A stretch of 64,000 bases of DNA, taken from Luzula sylvatica (lineage: Eukaryota; Streptophyta; Magnoliopsida; Poales; Juncaceae). The notes under the pieces were generated by a model. That model was not told where the DNA came from, did no database searches, and saw nothing but the letters and a program-made list of their open reading frames with translations. The translations under genes were made by a program, and so were the position numbers. The stretch spans positions 16,026,862-16,090,861 of the forward strand of contig OX326959.1 of the NCBI GenBank assembly GCA_946800325.1, read 5' to 3'. Position 1 is the first letter of the stretch. The number at the start of each line of letters is the position of its first letter. This document shows positions 57,365 to 64,000 of this stretch, piece by piece.

Positions 57365-58253
57365 GGGTGGCGCTATCGCAAGAGTTGACATGACTTAAAT
57401 TAGAGCAATTTTGAATATTTTTATTAAATGACCATTTTACCCTTTATCAATCACTAGTGTTATTTGTTACTTTATTCATTCATCACTAGTGTTATTTATT
57501 ATCCACTTTATCTTTCTTGTTAAACAACAAGAGCTGCCAATGCCATGCCATTCTTCTTCTCTCTGTTCAGAAGCTCTCTTCGCCTCTTCAGAGTTTTCTC
57601 TCTTCTCCGCAAAAAAAGCGAGGAGCACGCCTGAGCATGGATACCCTCATCGCATCTCTGTTCTCTGCACCACAACGGCTCTCCTTCCTCACCGCCTCAT
57701 CTCATTTACATGATACGCATGAATTTATAAAAAGTGCTGCCAATAAAATTCAGAGAAAGGTACTAATTTCAAACATGATATGCATGCATTTATTCTAATC
57801 CAGTGTTGTATTCTCAAATGAATAGAAAATAATTTTTTTTGTTTGTTTTAGATAGAATCATAGAAGATGGATATTGATTTTGCAAATATTTCAAGCATGA
57901 ACCACAGAAATCCCGAAGATAATGAGAAGATCTTTCCAATTTGAGGAGTTGTGTAATGAGATTTTTTTTGCAGCCAATTTGAGGAGTTGTATAATGAGAT
58001 ATCTTTTGCATGATTTTCGTGACTTTGTATGTTGGTTATGATCTTTCCAATTTTGATATCATGAATTCATGGCTTGCATGATTTTTTAAACTATTCCATG
58101 CACTGAAAATAATATTTTCCATGTATAGAAGCTTTTTTTGCATGATTGAAGAAAGACGTGTCTATCTTAAATAAGGATAAAATGGTCATTTAATAAGAAA
58201 TATTCAAAACTGCTCTTGTTTAAGTCATGTCAGCTCTTGCGATAGCGACACCC
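57365..58253 (+). mobile_element. 889-bp TIR element with a gene-like exon (Pack-type candidate)
   Basis: The termini GGGTGGCGCTATCGCAAGAG and, inverted, GGGTGTCGCTATCGCAAGAG begin TIRs of about 80 bp. Both flanks are TTAATTTA (57357-57364 and 58254-58261), an 8-bp duplication. Long TIRs suit a MULE-like element; 8 bp would also suit hAT. Inside, 57530-57759 is GC-richer and exon-like, ending AGAGAAAG before GT. The downstream part repeats CCAATTTGAGGAGTTGT (57937 and 57974). Confidence 0.75.
57637..57759 (+). pseudogene. Exon-like fragment inside the TIR element
   Basis: An ATG frame reads MDTLIASLFSAPQRLSFLTA, then HDTHEFIKSAANKIQRK up to a GT donor at 57760. Base composition is unlike the AT-rich surroundings. 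I cannot name the parent gene; an organelle-targeted protein start is possible but unproven. Confidence 0.4.
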
Positions 58254-58261
58254 TTAATTTA

Positions 58262-60830
58262 TTGTATGATCGTATCTTGATTTTGAAAGTGAGGATAAGA
58301 ATGAGTGTCCACAACATGCTATTCTTAGCCTTTAGCAATAATGTTATTACCATACTAAAAAATATATGCCAATTTGAATAATTTTAATATTAGTAATGAT
58401 AATATTGAATCAATAATAAAAATAATGATATTTTAATTAAAAGAGAAATGTTTGTTTCTCATACACAATTTATTTTTATTAATTACTTAAAGTCTGTCAA
58501 GTCATCTTCTATTATAGCAACAACGGCACATAAAAAATGTTGATATTATGTTAAAACTATTAACTATATTTTTTTTCGATTCACAATGACAAATTTAAGC
58601 CAATTATTTTCTTCTAAAATTAGAAAGAAAAAAAATTCTGGACCTATGTTTTGTTCTGTTTTCTGATTCATTTTCATTTCTACCTAAATTTAGAAATTAT
58701 TGTTAAAATGACATGATATATAGTTGATCAAAAGTCTAGACCAATATAATACTCGCTCTATCGACGAATATAGCAATTGTAATTTTAATTTTAATATGAA
58801 CTATTATTTAATATTATGATAATGACAAAATAAAATCAGTTCAAATATATCAACCTCATCATATTTTTATAATTTATTTATAAATATGTATATATATTAT
58901 GACTATTTTATGTTAGTTCTGCAAATAATTTTTTATCATATGTTAATACATATATTTAATGACACAATATAATCGAACATGAGATACAATTTTACACAAA
59001 AAAAACATAACAAGAAATACTAAATCATTATTGTTCAAAATAATTTAGACAATATCATATATAGAAACAGTGACCCTTAGGACTTATGCACAGTGTATAT
59101 CATTAACTTTTATTTTGCTCATACAAAATTTATTAATAGAAAAGACAACGAAAATTGTACAAAATATCATGATAGTGAAAATAATGAAATTTTTTTTATT
59201 AAATAAGAAAATACATAATTAAATAATATTAATGATCATATAGTATTTTTAAATTAATACTATTTGATATATGATTATAAGTTTAGAAAATTACTCATGT
59301 TTATATAGATAAACTCTTCTCTTCCATTTTTTTTTTAACTATAATGAGATTTATATCTAGTCACTCATCGGCTTATTACGTTACTAATAGGAACCTTTTA
59401 AAAACTGGCTTCAGGTTCTCGAGTAACGAAAGGTGGGCTTGTTTTGGTGTTGGCAGTGGGACAATTTGGAGCTTGCGGCTTGTTTCATTCCAGATACTTG
59501 GACGTAGTAAAATACGTGCGAGTTTTTCCAACCAATTTTTTTGATTTTCTTTGATATCTCACAATTAAAATTTTCAAACTTGACAATTTGTATTCGAAGG
59601 GCTTGCACTCTGGCTCTTTTTGTCTTAATTATTATTATTTCGGACATAATCTATGTAATTGATGGTAGTTTTGAGTTCTAGATCTGAATTATGGATCTGC
59701 TATATATAATACATATATAAAACAATGGCCAGCATAATAATAGTGTAAAAATAGGTTTTGCATGATGAAATGCATATAATAAATGAGTTATCACGATATT
59801 TGTATTTTTCCTAAATCTAATCCTGGGCCCAATTGATATGTTCATGACTCGGATCTTATCAAATCCAAATATTTTGAGAAACCGATTAGGAAAAGAATGG
59901 TAATAACTAATAATAACTCAAAAGGCCAATTGACCCAAAATCTTATTTACCCCATTAAAATAGGAGGGATCCAAAGAGTTATCTTTCTTATCATAAGAAA
60001 TGAGGAATGAGTAAAATTAGTCGATCCAACAAAATAACAACTAACCTAATTCATCAGTTAAATTGCAATAACATAATTAATAATTAATAATCTCTCTTAA
60101 CTGCATGGGCAGGGCGGTCCAAACATATATTTATTTATTTAATATTAAACAAATAATCGACATCCAATTATTTGAGTTCTGTCAAAGTTTACTTATTCAA
60201 TTTTATAAAAACTGTAGGTTATGATATGCAGCCCCGTTTATACTTTATGTGTTTATTATTTAATGAGTGGTGATATACATTTCCTCATAATCTATTAACA
60301 TAATTTATTTTTGACAATCTTATATAGGATGAGAGGAAAATGATCGTTTCACACATCATATAAATATTTAATATTTCTAATAAGTTTGTTTATCATCGTC
60401 CATAATTAATTAAATATAAATTTACAAATATGAAAAATAAATTATTGGATTGAACTAATTCATGACTTTAGATGTGTTAAACGGATGGATACACATGACC
60501 CCCTTTTCCACCGTTTCACACCTACGTGGTTTAAATGGATACAACTTGAATGGATTTTGAATTACTTACTAATCTATTTTTTTTATAATTCTACAAAATA
60601 TAAAATAAGGAAAAATGAAACAATTAATAATGCAAAGATACAATAGTTTTTGGTAAAGGATAATAATGCATTTTTTTAAGTTCGTTTGGTAAAGGATAAT
60701 AATGCATTTTTTTTCAAATTCGTATAGATCTAAAAAAAACACTACTTACATTTTATCGAAAATTTACAAATCAAATTATCATAAAAATTAAACTACAATA
60801 TTAGAGGAAGATCTAAACTGTAGGTTATAA
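58262..60830. other. AT-rich intergenic DNA
   Basis: No gene recognised. A tandem pair GGTAAAGGATAATAATGCAT lies at about 60650-60710. The frame at 59344-59544 has no family signature. Confidence 0.5.
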
Positions 60831-60844
60831 TCTCTCTCGTTACT

Positions 60845-60955
60845 ACTCCCAATTTTACTACCCAGAGATTATAAACACACATACATACACACACCCCCCA
60901 AATCACCCACCTTTCGCAGTAGCCACTCCCGAACTGCCACGTGGCAATAAACTGC
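60845..60955 (+). promoter_or_regulatory. Upstream duplicated segment with G-box, copy 1
   Basis: CCCAATTTTACTACCCAGAG, ATTATAAACACACA and ACTGCCACGTGGCA repeat at 61287-61382. The palindrome GCCACGTGGC contains CACGTG, the core bound by plant bZIP and bHLH factors (G-box, ABRE-like). It lies about 0.6 kb before the nuclease start codon. Confidence 0.5.
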
Positions 60956-61286
60956 TAATTTGTCTCTGTGTGATTTTTGTGCCGTCAAATTTTAATCATT
61001 AAATGTTGAGTTGCCTAAATTTCTCGTTAAATTTATAATCATCAATACGTTGTAAATAAAATTTTGTATTGTTCGAATTATATTACTCTGCTAAATCTTA
61101 GTCGTTCAACATGTAGTACTCAAAATAACTTGCTCATATTTTAACTTGTCATACATTGTCACCAAATTATTTACTTAATATTTAGTTGTTTTATGTTGTC
61201 ACTAAATGTTTATTTTCCTACCACTGCCAATTATGCACACACACACAGACACACACACACACTTGGAACGTGGAAGATCTAAATAA

Positions 61287-61382
61287 CCCAATTTTACTAC
61301 CCAGAGATTATAAACACACAGACACAAACACACCAAATAACCCACCTTCTACAGTAGCCATTCGCGGACTGCCACGTGGCAG
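61287..61382 (+). promoter_or_regulatory. Upstream duplicated segment with G-box, copy 2
   Basis: Second copy of the segment, with GCCACGTGGC at about 61371-61380, some 175 bp before the ATG of the nuclease gene. A (CA)n stretch at 61234-61262 lies just before it. Confidence 0.5.
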
Positions 61383-61553
61383 AGAGTTGGTTATAATCTT
61401 TGGTGTAGGAAGAATATTGGGTTCTACGTGCCATAATTCCCTAATTTTCTCTCTCGTCTCCTTCTCTGAAATCCTTCTCCATTTTCACTCAATTTTTTTT
61501 GAGTGATTGATTACTCAAACTCAACACCTTATACCGAATAATATAAATGTGAA

Positions 61554-63557
61554 ATGGCTGCAATACTAAAGTGCTTCAGAGGAGAGCGTTGCGACGACTC
61601 AAAACCGCAAAAATATGTCTCCCGAACAATTAAAGGATACAAATCTCTGATGTGTGACATCGCCATTTTCGACGAATCTTCCAATGTATTAATATTTGAT
61701 TTCTCTGAAAAATATTATTTGCTAATTTCTTGAGAAATTTGTGATTGAAACCCTATATAATCAATAAATTACCCCAAAAAAAATATTAAAATACTTCATT
61801 TGTGATATTGTGTGCGTTATTTATTTATCATCAGAGGACTATTTAGACTCTTTATTTATCCTAAATACAATCTTCGTTCATTTAAATAATAGGTACCAGA
61901 TAATCTTAGTGACCATTTGCCCCGTTCCAAGAGAGCATGGTAATTAAAAACATTTACAATTATATGATTTTATTGAGTAATCATTTTTTCGAGGACATTA
62001 AAACAACATTAAAATTAAAATTTAAGAACTAAAAAATAAGTTTTTTAAAATTTGAAAGGTATCTAGAAATACTGGGTGATTGGAGATGTTCAGACCCGTA
62101 TTCTCAAACTCCACAGGAAACATCGAACCTAATTGCGCGCACTTTGCGATACAAACGTGACATACTTGACGTAAGTGGTTTATATTCATTTTGGCCCTTG
62201 CATTTTGCAATTTCAGCATTTGGTATTTTTACGTTTTTCAGGGATTTCTTAAATTTTATAACCTCCCAACTCCCAAAATTTCTGCCGGCACCTCAGCAAA
62301 CTCCAAATGGCCTAAACGAGTCGAATTTGAAATTTCCATATTACCGGTGAGAAACAATTTTTTTTTTTAAATTATCATATTAATTATTATCGCATTGGCA
62401 TTTTTTATATTTTGAGTGACAGAACTAATGCGCCAAAATACTGAAGTTATGTTATAATGATAACAGTAAATTATATTCATGTTATAATCCTATTAATATC
62501 ACCACGTCTATGATGATCGGTTAATACGAGAAAGATTGGGGATGGAGACGGGATGACAGTACATGTTAACACTGAAGATCCAAGAGAATATTTACGCGTA
62601 CCTATGTATATTAGAAAAGCTCTAATACAGAGACAAATTGCTCGTGCAAACAAACAGTATCATAGGGCCGATGAACTTCGGAAAAAAATCAATGAAGACC
62701 AATACTGGTTCGTTTCTAGAAATCAACATGGCATTTGAAACTTTCTAGATACACTTCTAGGGTTTGTTTCGAGAGCTAGCATTATTATTAGTTTTTTAGA
62801 AAAGAAGAGTAAATTTGAAGAACATAATATTTTAGGAAATGATCTAATATAAACTTGTGTAGGTTTATTAGAGGGCCTAATCATGAGGGGATTTTTGCGA
62901 AGGAGTATAAGATTAGACTCAAGTATATATTTTGTATTTATTATTACTAATATTATTAGGACCTAATAAAACTGATTTTGCGAGCAAATGTGCAGAGGGA
63001 TCGAAGCGCCAGAGATGGACATGGAACATGGAATAGAGGCAAAGGATGCGTTAATACAAATCATTCAAAATAAAAGTCTACAAATAAAAATATATGAAAA
63101 GGACCGGTATGCGAGATGGGTCGGCGATGTGTTCTGTCAGGGTGCATTTGTCCAGGTAACATAAAATTTCATTTTATTCGATTACATACCCGACTGAAAC
63201 TAGAATTTGCGCTCATGCCCTTTTGAGAATTGGAATTAATGCAGGAAACTCTTCTCAAGACGGGATGTGCGTGGCATCACATAATTTTTGACAACCGTCA
63301 AGAATTCTCTATGGTAATTATTTTGAAAAACACGCTTTACCAACCAATATATTGATGGTTAGGCCTATCGAAACCGAGGTTTATTTATACAAAAAAAATT
63401 TCAATTTTTTTTTCAGTGGGAGGCAGTGGCAAGGAATGCACAGAGAGGATTATGGGCGAACCCAAATCCGGTAGAGCCATGGATACACAAATCAAAGAAC
63501 AATTGCAGAAAATTTTCAACCAAATATAATAGCAAAATACATATGAAAAAAGAATAA
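61554..63557 (+). CDS. CAN-type staphylococcal-like nuclease, nine exons
   Basis: Plant CAN nucleases are calcium-dependent, cleave DNA and RNA, and sit at the plasma membrane or in cytoplasm. Exons are 61554-61685, 61893-61939, 62059-62170, 62242-62346, 62535-62707, 62863-62922, 62996-63155, 63245-63313 and 63417-63557. All phases join, giving 332 residues, close to the family's roughly 320-330. Family landmarks in order are VPDNLSDHL, TLRYKRDILDGFLKFYNLP, GDGDGMTVHVNTEDPRE, ARANKQYHRADELRKKI, EYKIRLKGIEAPE, YEKDRYARWVGDVFC, GCAWHH and WEAVARNAQRGLWANP. Compared with Staphylococcus nuclease, Asp21, Arg35, Glu43 and Arg87 are kept, but the calcium ligand Asp40 is Glu (GIEAPE for GIDAPE). The N-terminus MAAILKCF lacks the Gly2 that is myristoylated in CAN1. 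The exon 5 start is the least certain: an AG at 62533-62534 trims a few residues usual in the family. Confidence 0.9.
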
Positions 63558-64000
63558 GGGGTGCCAACTGCAAATTAAAGTGTATTAATTCAACTGGCAA
63601 AATCTCGTTATATTGACGCCGCCTAATTCACGCATTATAGAAGAGTTTTTCATGTCTTGTCTGATTCTAAGTCTTTCAATCATTAAATTGAAAATGTATA
63701 TTGCTTTTAAAAAGAAAATCCTTTGCAACAAACTCGTCTGTGAGACACCTCTTTCAATTAATTTGATTAAATAAATGGCAAAGTTAGGATCTACATACGT
63801 CTGCCAGATTTTTACAAAGATAATATAAAACTAGAAAATATAAATTTGGATCGCAAGTTAATATAAGACAGTGAATGATTTTGTTTATATTGGTTTCCTT
63901 TAAATTATTAAAACATGATTTATTTCTTCTCTGCTTATCTTTTCAAACAAATATGTACATTTTATTTTTGATACCTATAATTTATTTCTTCTCTGCTTAT
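63558..64000 (+). other. 3' flank of the nuclease gene
   Basis: AT-rich; TTTATTTCTTCTCTGCTTAT occurs twice (about 63920 and 63981). No further gene is seen. Confidence 0.5.

Overview
The window is plant nuclear DNA, almost certainly an angiosperm and probably a eudicot. It is AT-rich, its genes carry GT-AG introns, it holds Ty1/copia elements primed by initiator Met tRNA, Mutator-like (MULE) and hAT transposons, a MADS K-box fragment and a CAN-type staphylococcal-like nuclease gene. Species cannot be named. Most of the sequence is accessory: nested transposons, their remnants and microsatellites. I see one complete host gene of known family (the nuclease, 61.55-63.56 kb), one complete gene model of unknown function (a 302-residue multi-pass membrane protein, 49.54-50.78 kb, minus strand) and a pair of small membrane-protein genes at 4.1 and 27.8 kb.

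Layout, left part. 1-695 is the end of a hAT-like element. About 865-4885 is one arm of an inverted segmental duplication; its partner is about 27055-28215 plus 36847-37000. The first arm holds a 2760-bp long-TIR MULE relic (1109-3868), the second a copia element (28216-36846), and each arm shows the empty site of the other's insertion. 5.5-7.1 kb is a decayed copia 3' end. 8478 to about 11860 is a truncated copia with LTR, primer site, a leader holding 13 palindromes at near-helical spacing, and a broken gag.

Middle. 13838-23842 is a 10005-bp MULE bounded by a perfect 9-bp duplication (TATTTTCAT) and degenerate TIRs. It carries a FAR1-type transposase gene with one frameshift and an accessory gene whose C-terminal Ulp1-like domain has lost its catalytic residues. 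A GTGTYAAACC/GTTAAAC word recurs through its noncoding parts, and a 9-unit minisatellite lies near its 3' end. 24438-26804 is a hAT-type element (8-bp duplication) split by a second hAT (24937-26603, 8-bp duplication) that carries exons and introns copied from a seryl-tRNA synthetase gene. The copia at 28216-36846 has a 5-bp duplication on both sides, yet its 5' LTR region is replaced by a palindrome of two opposed U3 segments.

Right part. 37-49 kb holds small TIR elements, long dinucleotide tracts, a hAT copy that lost one end, and a MADS-box remnant. 51.57-52.07 kb is a CT tract upstream of the membrane-protein gene. 54-58.3 kb holds a hAT-like MITE, a second palindromic repeat array and an 889-bp TIR element with a gene-like exon. 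The nuclease gene closes the window, preceded by a duplicated segment that contains G-boxes.

All reading was by eye. Splice sites, alignments and TIRs were checked base by base where exact positions are given. Family names rest on motifs I recognise, not on searches.
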